This document shows, one piece after another, positions 23,875 through 32,255 of a stretch of 32,255 nt of DNA. The DNA is from Chitinophaga pinensis. Lineage in GTDB: Bacteria > Bacteroidota > Bacteroidia > Chitinophagales > UBA10324. Numbering within the stretch: the stretch's first letter is position 1; each line of letters begins with the position of its first letter. Location of the stretch: the NCBI GenBank assembly GCA_945903305.1, contig CAMDOA010000030.1, forward strand, positions 1 to 32,255, given 5' to 3'. A program made the translations under genes and the position numbers. The notes below the pieces were generated by a model. The model worked only from the letters and a program-made list of their open reading frames with translations. It did not search any database and was not told the DNA's origin.

Positions 23875-25452
23875 TTATCGTGCAAAATTCACAGCGCGTT
23901 TCTCGCGAATGACCGTAACTTTTATTTGTCCGGGATAAGTCATTTCATTCTGAATTTTTTGTGCCATGGTAAATGATAATTCTTCGGCTTGTTTATCCTG
24001 AATTTTATCAGCTTCAACAATCACGCGCAATTCTCTTCCGGCTTGTATGGCATATGCTTTTTCCACTCCTTCGTATCCCATTGCCAATGCTTCTAAATCT
24101 TTTAGTCGCTTGAGGTAACTCTCCATCATTTCGCGACGAGCTCCCGGCCTTGCACCTGAAATAGAATCACAAGCTTGTATAATCGGAGAAATCACATACT
24201 GCATTTCCATTTCGTCGTGATGAGCACCAATGGCATTTACGATTGCAGGTGATTCGCCAAACTCTTCAGCAATTTTTGCTCCGAGCAATGCATGACTCAA
24301 TTCAGTTTCTTTATCCGGAACTTTTCCAATGTCGTGAAGCAATCCTGCCCGCTTCGCCATCTTCGGATTGATGCCTAATTCAGAAGCCATAACCGCGCAG
24401 AGGTTTGCAACTTCTTTAGAGTGTTGTAATAAATTTTGTCCGTAAGAAGAACGGAACCGCATGCGACCAACCATCCGCACCAACTCGCGTTGCATACCGT
24501 GAATTCCTAATTCAATAATAGTGCGCTCGCCTATTTCCATTATCTGATCTTCGAGTTGCTTCTTGGTTTTTTCTACTATCTCTTCAATACGCGCAGGGTG
24601 AATTCTTCCATCAGCTACTAATCGTTGTAATGAGAGTCGTGCAATTTCGCGGCGCACAGGATCGAATCCAGAAATAACAATTGCTTCCGGTGTATCGTCC
24701 ACAATAATTTCTACTCCGGTTGCAGCTTCAAGCGCTTTGATGTTACGGCCTTCGCGACCAATAATTTGTCCCTTGATATCATCGCTTTCAATGTGAAAAA
24801 CCGAAACTGTATTTTCTATTGCATGTTCAGCGGCGGTGCGCTGAATGGTATTGATAATTACTTTTTTTGCTTCCTTGTTCGCCCGAACTTTAGTTTCATC
24901 TATAATTTCTTTTTCATATCGAAGTGCTTCTGCTTTCGCGGCATCCTTTAATGACTCAATTAATTGTTGTTTGGCTTCAACGGCAGTCAATTTTGCAATG
25001 CCTTCCAATTTGCGCACATGTTCTTCGTGCGATTTATCCAATTCAGCTTTTCGAGTTTGCACCAATTCCAACTGGCGATTCATGTTCTCGCGAATGGTAT
25101 CGTTCTCGGTTTCTTTGCGGGTAGCGTTCTCAATTTTCTGATTGAGCGATTGTTCCTTTTGTTTGTACGACTGCTCCTTTTGTTCTAACCCACGGGTGCG
25201 CGACGACATGTCTTTTTCATGCTCAGCTTTCTGCTGAATCATTTGTTCTTTCGCTTCGAGCAACTTGTCGCGCTTTAATGAGTCGGCCTCTTTCTTGGCG
25301 CTTTCAATAATTTTTGCTGCTTCCTTTTCTGCGATTTCTTTTTCCTGTTGCGATTTCTTTCCGGCGGTTAGTTTACCAATCAAAAAGCCGAGGGCAATGG
25401 CCACGACGGCGGTTATAGCTATAGCTATATAAAGTATTGAAGATTCGTACAT
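23875..25452 (-). CDS. rny: Ribonuclease Y
   Basis: RNase Y is a membrane-anchored endoribonuclease that starts mRNA decay. The 525-residue protein shows the full domain order: an N-terminal membrane helix (about 5-27, [18 protein letters not shown]), a long Lys/Glu/Gln coiled coil (about 35-200), a KH domain (about 215-280, [17 protein letters not shown]), and an HD domain (about 340-430) with [12 protein letters not shown] and [12 protein letters not shown] as metal-binding motifs. The C-terminal domain ends in [11 protein letters not shown]. The length is typical (510-530). In many Bacteroidota rny follows zapA; here an outer-membrane barrel gene and an LVIVD gene separate them. Confidence 0.96.
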   Translation of the reverse strand: MYESSILYIAIAITAVVAIALGFLIGKLTAGKKSQQEKEIAEKEAAKIIESAKKEADSLKRDKLLEAKEQMIQQKAEHEKDMSSRTRGLEQKEQSYKQKEQSLNQKIENATRKETENDTIRENMNRQLELVQTRKAELDKSHEEHVRKLEGIAKLTAVEAKQQLIESLKDAAKAEALRYEKEIIDETKVRANKEAKKVIINTIQRTAAEHAIENTVSVFHIESDDIKGQIIGREGRNIKALEAATGVEIIVDDTPEAIVISGFDPVRREIARLSLQRLVADGRIHPARIEEIVEKTKKQLEDQIMEIGERTIIELGIHGMQRELVRMVGRMRFRSSYGQNLLQHSKEVANLCAVMASELGINPKMAKRAGLLHDIGKVPDKETELSHALLGAKIAEEFGESPAIVNAIGAHHDEMEMQYVISPIIQACDSISGARPGARREMMESYLKRLKDLEALAMGYEGVEKAYAIQAGRELRVIVEADKIQDKQAEELSFTMAQKIQNEMTYPGQIKVTVIREKRAVNFAR

Positions 25453-25536
25453 TGTGGTTGTGTTCTTTTAAAAACATTTTAAGGAATTTGATTCAAACGG
25501 CCCTAACAAGCGCAATGCTTGTCAATCCAATGTTGC

Positions 25537-25566
25537 CAAAAGTAAGAATTAAGTAAGTGAATCAAA
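25537..25566 (-). promoter_or_regulatory. Predicted rny promoter
   Basis: On the minus strand TTTG (25563-25566), 18 bases, then TACTTTTG (25537-25544), an exact TAnnTTTG match. The leader would be about 75 bases and contain a 6-bp hairpin ACAAGC/GCTTGT (25506-25511 and 25517-25522). The rest of the 298-base gap (25453-25750) holds AT-rich sequence and the hairpin at 25677-25721. Confidence 0.65.
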
Positions 25567-25676
25567 TCCTCATTTTAACAATAGGTTACTAAATTGTAGA
25601 ATTTAGTTGAAAAAGCTCAAAAATGGAACGCGGATTCATTATGATTTTTATGATTTACGCTGATAGTAAAAATAAA

Positions 25677-25721
25677 AAGATGAATTATGATTCTCGCTGA
25701 TTGAAAATAATAATTCATCTT
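25677..25721 (-). terminator. Putative terminator of the outer-membrane barrel gene
   Basis: A 12-bp perfect inverted repeat (AAGATGAATTAT, 25677-25688, with 25710-25721) with a 21-base loop begins 30 bases past the stop of the barrel gene. It is followed on the minus strand by TTTATTTTTA. The loop is long and the stem AT-rich. The surrounding words (GCGGATTCAT, TTTACGCTGAT, ATCTGTGTCTATCC) look like a degenerate intergenic repeat common in this phylum. Confidence 0.45.
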
Positions 25722-25750
25722 AAACATCTTAATAAATCTGTGTCTATCCT

Positions 25751-26497
25751 CTAAAACTCCAGTCCGAGTTTTAAAACCATGCGCTGATAATTGTAATCAT
25801 AATGGTTATGCGTATCGAGGTATTTATAGTCGCGGCTCAATTTTTCAATTTTATACGACCAGCTTATGAGAAAGGCACAATCGCCTCGGGTATTAATTTT
25901 TACACCAACTCCGGCGCCGGCATTCAGCCCGCCTTTATTGGTTGTATAATCCTGATCATTATAATAGTAATAGTTATTTCTACCGCCAACATAAAAATTG
26001 TATCCGCAATCAACATGCACGAACGGAGTTGATTTTCCTTTTAACAAATCGCTACGAATCGAAAGATACAATGGCATCAAAACAATATCGGTGTATTCAA
26101 TTCCAACTCCGCCGCCTACTGCTAAAAAATGATTGAAACGGTAACCATTCACCGTTTCAAATAGGGCACCGGCTCCATTTTCACCGGCCATTAATCCAAG
26201 TGCGGTTACATTAAAATATCCTTTTGATTTAATGTTCATTGTAGTTTGACTTTTTCCTTTTATTAATTCCTGCTTCATAGAATCAATGGAACCCTTGTTC
26301 AAGACAATCAGGTTATTTCCCATAGTCAAAAGCTTAATGGAACCATCTGCATTTATACCTGAAATTTCGCCCCGATAAATACTTCCATCGTGCATGTAAA
26401 TAACATCCTGCTTATTGGTTTGTGCCGAAGACTGCTGAACAGAAAAAAGGAAAGTTAGAATAAAAGTGAAAGAGTAAAGAGTGATTTTGTTTTTCAT
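25751..26497 (-). CDS. Outer-membrane beta-barrel protein
   Basis: This 248-residue exported protein has a signal peptide ending SVQQSSAQ (residue 26). A short domain follows, with IYMHDGSIYRGEISGINADG and ITLLTMGNN-like pattern (SIKLLTMGNNLIVL), similar to small beta modules that precede barrels. About eight amphipathic strands then run from residue 95 to the end (YFNVTALGLMAG, YRFNHFLAVGGGVGIEY, MVLKLGLEF). A final aromatic residue (F248) fits outer-membrane barrel assembly. It is divergent from the LVIVD lipoprotein gene. I cannot say what it transports or binds. Confidence 0.8.
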   Translation of the reverse strand: MKNKITLYSFTFILTFLFSVQQSSAQTNKQDVIYMHDGSIYRGEISGINADGSIKLLTMGNNLIVLNKGSIDSMKQELIKGKSQTTMNIKSKGYFNVTALGLMAGENGAGALFETVNGYRFNHFLAVGGGVGIEYTDIVLMPLYLSIRSDLLKGKSTPFVHVDCGYNFYVGGRNNYYYYNDQDYTTNKGGLNAGAGVGVKINTRGDCAFLISWSYKIEKLSRDYKYLDTHNHYDYNYQRMVLKLGLEF

Positions 26498-26571
26498 TTT
26501 GAAATTTTTTTTGTGGTTAATGCAGCATTCAAGTTTTGTTTGAAGTCAATAAAGACAAACAATCAATAACT

Positions 26572-27888
26572 ATGAAAACTTTTCATGCATCAATGACTAT
26601 CAACCAAAGCAAAATGCTGCTTGGCACCTTATTTATTTTTCTGCAATCTGTTTTATTCAGCAGTTGTTTGAAAGATAAATGCGAACAAACCAGTTCGTAT
26701 AAATATTTCAAACCGGTTTATATGAGTTATACTGATTTACGCGATGCTGTAAAATCTACTCCTTCGCAGGAACTGAACGAAGTTGGAAAAGTGTATTATA
26801 AAGACAATTTTATTTATGTGAATGAAGTAAACAAAGGCATTCATGTAATTGATAATACAAATCCTTCCTCTCCGCAAAATGTATCGTTTATTAATATTCC
26901 GGGCAACATTGACATGGCTGTGAAAGGAAATATTTTGTATGCCGATAGTTACATTGACCTTGTTGCCATAGACATCAGTAATCCAACAAATATTGCGGAA
27001 GTGAATCGGGTGACTGAGGTATTTCCGACACGCATTTATACATATGGTTATGTAGGTGATATTTCAGCCGGAGTAATTGTGGATTGGATTGAACGGGACA
27101 CAATTGTAGTACAAGATTGCAATACTTATTACCCGCTTAGCTATGAAAATCAATACAGTGGCGATGTGTTAATGATGTCAAGCAGTTTTTCATCATCAAC
27201 TACGACAACAACTACTTCTTCACCGGGTACAGGCCTTGCCGGTTCAATGGCGCGCTTCTGCATTTATCAGAATTATTTATACACGCTTGATGACCGCAAT
27301 ATGAAACTGTTTGATATTAATAATCCATCGAACCCGATTCCGGGAAACATCATAAACATTGGCTGGAATATTGAAACTATTTTTCCATACATGGATAAAT
27401 TATTTATCGGGTCAACCAACGGAGTTTTTATTTTCAATAATTCAAATCCATCATCACCTACACAAATTGCACAGTTTGTTCATGCCACAAGTTGCGACCC
27501 TGTAATTGTTTCAGGAAATTATGCATACTCCACGCTTCGTTCAGGAACATCGTGTCAAGGATTCACCAACCAACTGGATATTATTGATATCACTAACATA
27601 AGTAATCCGGTTTTGAAAGTGAGTTATCAAATGACTAATCCGCACGGATTAGGAATGGATGGAACTACTTTATTTATCTGCGATGCTGCAGGCGGATTAA
27701 GAGTATATGATACAACTGACCCATTAAATATGATCAGCAAGCAAGTGATTTCAGGTTTCATTCCGTTTGATGTAATTCCGGTAAACAATGTTTTAATTGT
27801 TGTTGCAACTGATGGGTTGTATCAATATGATTATAGCAATACAAGCAGTTTGCAGTTGCTGAGTAAGATTACGATTGTGCAGGAATAA
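26572..27888 (+). CDS. LVIVD-repeat surface lipoprotein
   Basis: This 438-residue protein has a lipoprotein signal peptide (MLLGTLFIFLQSVLFSSC, lipid-modified Cys32 predicted). The mature part is made of repeated units of the LVIVD type (YVNEVNKGIHVIDNTNPSSP, LYADSYIDLVAIDISNP, MKLFDINNPSNP, LDIIDITNISNP, LRVYDTTDPLN), which fold as a beta-propeller in related proteins. A Ser/Thr-rich insert (SSSFSSSTTTTTTSSP) interrupts the middle. The frame is open 12 codons further upstream, but ATG 26572 starts the better signal peptide. Such proteins are usually outer-membrane surface lipoproteins of unknown ligand. It ends 23 bases before a strong terminator. Confidence 0.88.
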   Translation: MKTFHASMTINQSKMLLGTLFIFLQSVLFSSCLKDKCEQTSSYKYFKPVYMSYTDLRDAVKSTPSQELNEVGKVYYKDNFIYVNEVNKGIHVIDNTNPSSPQNVSFINIPGNIDMAVKGNILYADSYIDLVAIDISNPTNIAEVNRVTEVFPTRIYTYGYVGDISAGVIVDWIERDTIVVQDCNTYYPLSYENQYSGDVLMMSSSFSSSTTTTTTSSPGTGLAGSMARFCIYQNYLYTLDDRNMKLFDINNPSNPIPGNIINIGWNIETIFPYMDKLFIGSTNGVFIFNNSNPSSPTQIAQFVHATSCDPVIVSGNYAYSTLRSGTSCQGFTNQLDIIDITNISNPVLKVSYQMTNPHGLGMDGTTLFICDAAGGLRVYDTTDPLNMISKQVISGFIPFDVIPVNNVLIVVATDGLYQYDYSNTSSLQLLSKITIVQE

Positions 27889-27910
27889 ATTTGGCGAAAG
27901 TGGTTAACTT

Positions 27911-27949
27911 AAAAAGGGCTGAACGAGAAATTTCGTTCAGCCCCTTTTT
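27911..27949. terminator. Bidirectional terminator between LVIVD gene and zapA
   Basis: The left arm AAAAAGGGCTGAACGA (27911-27926) pairs with 27933-27949, with one bulged C. T-runs flank both sides. It lies between the convergent stop codons of the LVIVD gene and zapA. Confidence 0.9.
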
Positions 27950-27968
27950 ATTTTTTATATATAATCCC

Positions 27969-28262
27969 TTAACTCTTCATTACCTTCATCAACTCAATAT
28001 TTGCCGAGTCAAGTTTGGAAGAAATTTCTTCTAATAGTGATTCATCAGGCGAAGATTTTTTTAATTGCTCAGTCATATTCATGATGGCACTCATAGCTAA
28101 GTGGTCTTGTGAATCGCTGGATTGAAAATGCAATTTCATTTCCTGAAATTTTTTGTTCAGCAATTCCGCTGCTGCCTGCACAGTTTGCGAATCGCTCTTG
28201 CTCACTTTCAGCGAGTAACTTCTTCCGGCAATATTTACAGTGGTGCGAATCTGCTCTTCCAT
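27969..28262 (-). CDS. zapA: Cell division protein ZapA
   Basis: ZapA is a small cytoplasmic protein that cross-links FtsZ filaments at the division ring. The 97-residue product has the family pattern: an N-terminal beta hairpin (IRTTVNIAGRSYSLKV), then AAELLNKKFQEMKLHF, and a long C-terminal helix/coiled coil (LAMSAIMNMTEQLKK, LLEEISSKLDSANIELMKV). The length is typical. It starts 1 base after the stop of the coiled-coil gene, which itself overlaps pheT, so division and tRNA charging genes share a transcript, as in other Bacteroidota. Confidence 0.92.
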   Translation of the reverse strand: MEEQIRTTVNIAGRSYSLKVSKSDSQTVQAAAELLNKKFQEMKLHFQSSDSQDHLAMSAIMNMTEQLKKSSPDESLLEEISSKLDSANIELMKVMKS

Positions 28263-28263
28263 T

Positions 28264-28560
28264 TTAAATTGCTTTTATAAAATTGATGCAACGGTCAACT
28301 TCACGAATATATTCGTTCAGTTTCTTTTTCAGTTCCTGTGTGTCTTCCGAATTTTGCAAAGCAGCATTGCCAATGTTTATCACCTTCATGGATTGCTCTA
28401 ATTCTTCGAGCTGCTTTTTCTTTGCTTTCAATTCACTGCGAAGCGATTCTACTTCCGATTTCAGTTTTGTGTTTTGCTCAATCAATATGGTGTGTCGCTC
28501 AGCCACTCTTCTGGAGCGAGCTAAAATATCATCCGCCTGTTTGAGCAATTCGTTTTTCAT
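28264..28560 (-). CDS. Small coiled-coil protein between pheT and zapA
   Basis: This 98-residue protein is almost entirely charged helix. Heptad-like sequence runs from about 25 to 60 (LIEQNTKLKSEVESLRSEL, KAKKKQLEELEQS) and again at 72-95. It overlaps the pheT stop by 4 bases (ATGA) and ends 1 base before zapA. Its place and coiled-coil nature suggest a ZapB-like partner of ZapA, but there is no sequence family I can name, so this is inference. Cytoplasmic; no signal or membrane segment. Confidence 0.8.
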   Translation of the reverse strand: MKNELLKQADDILARSRRVAERHTILIEQNTKLKSEVESLRSELKAKKKQLEELEQSMKVINIGNAALQNSEDTQELKKKLNEYIREVDRCINFIKAI

Positions 28561-31001
28561 GTTCTGATTATTGCATTCACTTGTGTTTCTAAAGCTGTAA
28601 TCAATTTGTTCATGAGCACTTCAGTTTCTTCGTCGGTCATGGTTTTGTTTTCATCACGAAGTGTGAGACTGATGGCATACGATTTTTTTTCTGAACCGAT
28701 TTTCTCTCCTCTGAACACATCGAACAACTGCACTTCTTCCAATTGTTTGCCGGCTGTTTTTCTGCAAATTGTTTCCACTTCGGCAAACGAAATTTTTTCG
28801 TCCATCACCAATGCAAGGTCGCGATTCACTGCCTGAAACTTCGGCAACTCTTTGAACTGCATTTTCTTCTTTCCCGAAATTACAAGCATTGCATCTAAAT
28901 CCAAATCTGCGTAATACACATTGCGACGCAAATCATATTGCTTCAGTAATTTTTCATTAACGAATCCAACTGTTCCGATTAATTTTTTATTGACCAACAC
29001 TTCCAATGCAGGTGTCAGTTGCGTGTTGTCAGTTGTTGGTGTGATGAATGAAATTGTTTTGGCACCGCACAAATTCAAAACAGATTCAACAAAAGATTTC
29101 AATTCATACAAATCTGCTTCAACCGGTTTTGATTTCCAGTGTTCCACTTTTGATTTTCCGGAAGTGAGAATGGCGAGGCGAAATTCTTCCACATACTTTC
29201 CATCGCGCTTCGAAAATATTTTTCCGGTTTCAAACAATCGTAAATTTTCTTCCTTGCGGTTTTGGTTGTAACGAATGACTTCAAGTGCAGACAACAACAA
29301 CGAATTGCGCAAACCATCTAATCCGGCATTTACAAAATTCTGAAAGCGCACCAATTGTTCTTCCTGCTCCGGAAAAAGAGTGGAAATATTTTTTGTGTTA
29401 ACGATGCTGTTATTCATCATCTCCGAAAATCCATTTGCCGAAAGATGATTGCTGATGCTTTCCAATTGCGCGCGCTGCACATCTTCGTTACGGCGATTGC
29501 TGATACTTGAATGAATGTATCCGGGAAAAGGAATTTGTTCGAAGCCGGTGATGCGCAAAATTTCTTCCGTCACATCTTCAAACAATTCCACATCAATTTT
29601 ATGAGAAGGAACCGACCAGGTTGATTGCACCGTATTTTTTTCCGACTGAATAAATCCCAATGACGAAAGTGATTTGTCAACCTGTGCTTCATCCAGATTG
29701 TAACCGGCTAATTCATTCAATCGCGAATAATTAAATTCCACTTTTTTAACTGTTACAGTTGAAGGATAAACATCAACAATCCGGTATTCAATTTTTGCTC
29801 CGGCAAATTCCTGCATCAATAAAGCTGCCCGACGAATAGCATATTCAGTCAGTGAAATATCAATTCCTTTTTCGAAATGAATGGCTGCATCGGTGCGAAG
29901 ATTATGTCGGACTGCTGTTTTGCGAATAGTGCCCGAATGAAAATTAGCGCTCTCTAAAAAAATATTTTTCGTTGCATTAGTCACACCGCTTTTCTTTCCG
30001 CCAAAAACTCCGGCAATACACATTCCTTCATCTGCATTACAAATCATCAAATCATCTTTCGAAAGTTTTATTTCTTTTTCATCGAGTGTGATGAAAGGAG
30101 TTCCTTCCGGAAGTTTTTTTACAATCACTTTATTTCCTGCAATACAGTCCGCATCAAAAGCATGCAACGGCTGACCACATTCGTGCAAAACAAAATTAGT
30201 GATGTCCACCACATTATTAATGGAACGCAAACCAATACTTTCTATCCGGTGCTTCAACCACTCAGGTGATTCGTGTACTGATACACCTGTGATCAGCACA
30301 CCCATGTATCGCGGACATGCAATTTTATCTTCAACAATTATTTCAATCGGTGAGGGCTTCAGGTTTTTTTCATCTGAAAAACTCGTGGAAGGAATATTCA
30401 GTTGCTGCGAATAATTTTTATGCGTAGCTAACCACGCACGCAAATCGCGCGCAACACCTATGTGAGAAAAAGCATCGGAGCGATTGGGTGTTAATCCTAT
30501 CTCTAATGTGTAATCATCTTTCAGATTGAATAAATTTTTTACATCGCTTCCGACAATTGCATCTGCCTGCAAAATCAATATGCCTTCATGATTTCCGCTT
30601 AAACCGATTTCGTCTTCAGCGCAAATCATTCCCTCACTAACCTCTCCTCTGATTTTTGATTTTTTTATTTTGAAGGGTTCACCTGTAACCGGATAAACAG
30701 TTGTGCCATCAACCGCCACAATTACTTTTTGTCCGGCTGCCACATTGGGTGCGCCGCAAACAATTTGCAAATCTGTTACACCACCAACATCCACTTTTGT
30801 GATTCGTAATTTATCAGCATTCGGATGAGCGACAACTTCTTTTACAAACCCAACTTTCAATCCTGCGAGACCACCACGAATGGATTCGTGCTTAATAATA
30901 TCTTCAACTTCCAACCCGATGCGGGTGAGAATATCGGCGGCTTCGTTTACATCAATATCAGTCGGTAAATATTCCTTGAGCCAGTTCCAGCTAATTTTCA
31001 T
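28557..31001 (-). CDS. pheT: Phenylalanine-tRNA ligase beta subunit
   Basis: The beta subunit forms the alpha2-beta2 enzyme that charges tRNA-Phe. The 814-residue protein has the full bacterial order. The N-terminal MKISWNWLKEYLP is followed by the tRNA-binding OB domain at about 40-150 (HPNADKLRITKVDVGG, QIVCGAPNVAAGQKV). The B3/B4 editing domain spans about 210-395 (HAFDADCI, GVFGGKKSGVT), the B5 domain about 400-480, and the core catalytic-like domain about 490-700. The C-terminal FDX-ACB domain is at about 720-814 (FPKFQAVNRDLALV-like, KELPKFQAVNRDLALVMDE). The usual partner pheS is not in the window. It starts 9 bases after the Omp28-like gene. Confidence 0.97.
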   Translation of the reverse strand: MKISWNWLKEYLPTDIDVNEAADILTRIGLEVEDIIKHESIRGGLAGLKVGFVKEVVAHPNADKLRITKVDVGGVTDLQIVCGAPNVAAGQKVIVAVDGTTVYPVTGEPFKIKKSKIRGEVSEGMICAEDEIGLSGNHEGILILQADAIVGSDVKNLFNLKDDYTLEIGLTPNRSDAFSHIGVARDLRAWLATHKNYSQQLNIPSTSFSDEKNLKPSPIEIIVEDKIACPRYMGVLITGVSVHESPEWLKHRIESIGLRSINNVVDITNFVLHECGQPLHAFDADCIAGNKVIVKKLPEGTPFITLDEKEIKLSKDDLMICNADEGMCIAGVFGGKKSGVTNATKNIFLESANFHSGTIRKTAVRHNLRTDAAIHFEKGIDISLTEYAIRRAALLMQEFAGAKIEYRIVDVYPSTVTVKKVEFNYSRLNELAGYNLDEAQVDKSLSSLGFIQSEKNTVQSTWSVPSHKIDVELFEDVTEEILRITGFEQIPFPGYIHSSISNRRNEDVQRAQLESISNHLSANGFSEMMNNSIVNTKNISTLFPEQEEQLVRFQNFVNAGLDGLRNSLLLSALEVIRYNQNRKEENLRLFETGKIFSKRDGKYVEEFRLAILTSGKSKVEHWKSKPVEADLYELKSFVESVLNLCGAKTISFITPTTDNTQLTPALEVLVNKKLIGTVGFVNEKLLKQYDLRRNVYYADLDLDAMLVISGKKKMQFKELPKFQAVNRDLALVMDEKISFAEVETICRKTAGKQLEEVQLFDVFRGEKIGSEKKSYAISLTLRDENKTMTDEETEVLMNKLITALETQVNAIIRT

Positions 31002-31010
31002 TTGTGTTTT

Positions 31011-31904
31011 TTACTTCAGCTTATTTTCTATCACCTGCAATACATTCAAACTATCAGTAACCGTTACAAAGGTTACGATGTGAACACTATCCGCATTCCA
31101 CGAAGCAGGAATTTCAAAATCGGGCATCAGGTACTTTGTGGCATGACCGGGAGATTTATTTCCAATAATGGGAGAGCCAACCGAAGGAGTAATCATATCG
31201 CGAAGCACATGATTGTGTACATAAAAAGTATCAATACCTGTTGGGCCTCCATTCGGGCCGCCTAATTGAGGTTCTATCAATCCGCTTTCAGTAAGCATAA
31301 CATGCATGTTAAGATTATTTGAAATTGATTCAGCAAACTGTAAAATAATATCGAGCGACAAAATGCGGGTTGCATTATCGAATGTATGCTCAGTTTTCAT
31401 TTGCACTTTCGGAATGGAATCAGCCATTTCCTGTGCTACAAAGCCAGACCATAACGATCTCGCTACTGGTCTACCCGACTGGCCTGAAAATAATCTGCGA
31501 TTAATATCGCCGATAGGCTTTGATGAAATAGGACCAACTAATGATTCGATATCATCCCCCTCTGTTGTTCTGAAATCGTGAGTTCCAAATGGATAGGGAC
31601 CAGTTAAAATAATTCCTGAATGCAGGGCAACTGTTACCACTCTTCCTTCTGCATATGAATCCTGAATTGTTTTAGCCACCAGATGACCATCCGGACAATT
31701 GACACATCTTACTCCTGTGTAATCCTGCAAAATCACATTTCTTTTTTGTGAAGCAAGTGTTGCATCGAGTGGAACGGAAACCGTATCGCCAGTTACTGGT
31801 GTCGTAAAAATTACACCCGGACAGGTTTCTTCACAACTTTGAAAAAAAATAACGGCGGAGAATAAAATTGAAAGTGTTGAAATATTTTTTATCAATGATT
31901 TCAT
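31011..31904 (-). CDS. Omp28-related lipoprotein with thioredoxin-like motif
   Basis: This 297-residue exported protein has a hydrophobic signal peptide ending FFQSC, so Cys24 is the probable lipid-modified residue. The Omp28-type domain follows, beginning QKRNVILQDYTGVRCVNCPDG with a CxxC pair at Cys67/Cys70 in a thioredoxin-like context (V-x-L-x-D-Y/F-T-G-x-x-C). The C-terminal half is beta-rich. The family is named for a Porphyromonas outer-membrane protein. It starts 12 bases after the DUF6029-like gene stop and ends 9 bases before pheT, so all may share a message. A redox role is possible but not shown. Confidence 0.85.
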   Translation of the reverse strand: MKSLIKNISTLSILFSAVIFFQSCEETCPGVIFTTPVTGDTVSVPLDATLASQKRNVILQDYTGVRCVNCPDGHLVAKTIQDSYAEGRVVTVALHSGIILTGPYPFGTHDFRTTEGDDIESLVGPISSKPIGDINRRLFSGQSGRPVARSLWSGFVAQEMADSIPKVQMKTEHTFDNATRILSLDIILQFAESISNNLNMHVMLTESGLIEPQLGGPNGGPTGIDTFYVHNHVLRDMITPSVGSPIIGNKSPGHATKYLMPDFEIPASWNADSVHIVTFVTVTDSLNVLQVIENKLK

Positions 31905-31916
31905 AATTGATTGCTT

Positions 31917-32255
31917 TTAAAAAGTTGAATTAATTCCAAGTTTCACTCCGCTGAATGCCGGTTCGTAACGACAAACTCCACCGGTGCAATTGTATCCTTC
32001 CACTTGTTTTACATAAGAGATAGAAAAGCGCGAAGCATTTTGTGTAAACCCGAAAAAGAAATTGTAGTAATGTTTTTTGTCCGGATTTTTTTCAGGGTTA
32101 GGTTTTACATTGTACATATCAGAAACCGAGAAAGAAAATTTAGGTGCAATATTGAATTCCAATAACGCAAATGCCCAACTTCCATAATCCTGTTCTGAAG
32201 AAAGATATTGCAACTCAGTACGCACCGATTTTTTCTTATTGATTTTATAAGTTGC
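31917..32255 (-). CDS. DUF6029-like outer-membrane protein, 5' part outside the window
   Basis: The frame is open to the window edge, so only the last 112 residues are seen, and any start inside the window (for example GTG at 32225) is internal. The sequence alternates like outer-membrane strands (SWAFALLEFNIAPKFSFSV, HYYNFFFGF, RFSISYVKQ) and ends ...VKLGINSTF with a terminal Phe, as in barrel proteins. A Cys pair (YNCTGGVCRYEP) lies in a likely surface loop. In Bacteroidota the gene before an Omp28-like gene is often a DUF6029 protein, and the strands look similar; this is from memory and was not searched. Confidence 0.75.
   Translation of the reverse strand, partial: ATYKINKKKSVRTELQYLSSEQDYGSWAFALLEFNIAPKFSFSVSDMYNVKPNPEKNPDKKHYYNFFFGFTQNASRFSISYVKQVEGYNCTGGVCRYEPAFSGVKLGINSTF

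Noticed and set aside
24845-25141. Plus-strand open frames inside rny
   Set aside because: They are antisense shadows of the rny coiled-coil region with no protein-like features.
25480-25573. 6S RNA or other structured RNA upstream of rny
   Set aside because: Inverted AATTTGATTCA-like ends and a small hairpin suggested it, but it is too short for 6S RNA, and the outer arm overlaps the predicted TTTG/TACTTTTG promoter so it would not be transcribed.

Overview
The window looks like chromosomal DNA of a Bacteroidota member. Low GC, TAnnTTTG-type promoters, weak Shine-Dalgarno signals, two secreted proteins with type IX secretion (T9SS) C-terminal domains, an Omp28/DUF6029 pair, LVIVD repeats and a PadR/PspC pair all fit. 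A Chitinophagales- or Sphingobacteriales-like lineage is plausible but not provable from this sequence. Genes are dense and no gap without a gene reaches 300 bases. I see no phage, insertion sequence or CRISPR array.

Layout. 1-1745: tRNA-Cys with its terminator and a POT peptide transporter, both on the minus strand. 1928-6095: homogentisate dioxygenase, 4-hydroxyphenylpyruvate dioxygenase (interrupted by an in-frame TGA), a DUF2306-like membrane protein, an MmcQ/YjbR protein and rsmI. 6213-10898: a tight cluster of lnt, an inositol monophosphatase-family gene, a GT-C-like membrane protein and a TatD DNase. It is closed by a long inverted repeat shared with the convergent tryptophan 2,3-dioxygenase. 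12213-13316: a small membrane protein, tRNA-Ser and a Rieske-like lipoprotein whose two histidine ligands are replaced.

13375-18729 is the most interesting part: two T9SS-secreted PKD proteins flank an ECF sigma factor and a protein joining an inner-membrane anti-sigma-like segment, a 230-residue Ser/Asn-rich linker and an outer-membrane barrel-like domain. This is the layout of a dual membrane-spanning anti-sigma factor. Upstream of both PKD genes I found the same bipartite sequence, ACCCAACCA-N15-TCGTGTAT, with identical spacing. It is a strong candidate for the promoter read by this sigma factor, so the locus appears to be a self-contained envelope-sensing regulon.

18777-23799: lspA; a class II Fic protein whose TTTG/TAATTTTG promoter is embedded in five copies of AACGAGGGC; a membrane-anchored FxLYD-like protein; and a PadR-PspC-small secreted protein cluster. 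23875-32255: rny, an outer-membrane barrel gene and an LVIVD lipoprotein, then a minus-strand series of DUF6029 (cut by the window edge), Omp28-like, pheT, a small coiled-coil gene and zapA.

Functionally, hmgA/hppD (tyrosine) and kynA (tryptophan), together with the peptide transporter, suggest growth on peptides and aromatic amino acids. Lnt and LspA serve lipoprotein maturation. RsmI, PheT and RNase Y are housekeeping RNA and translation enzymes.
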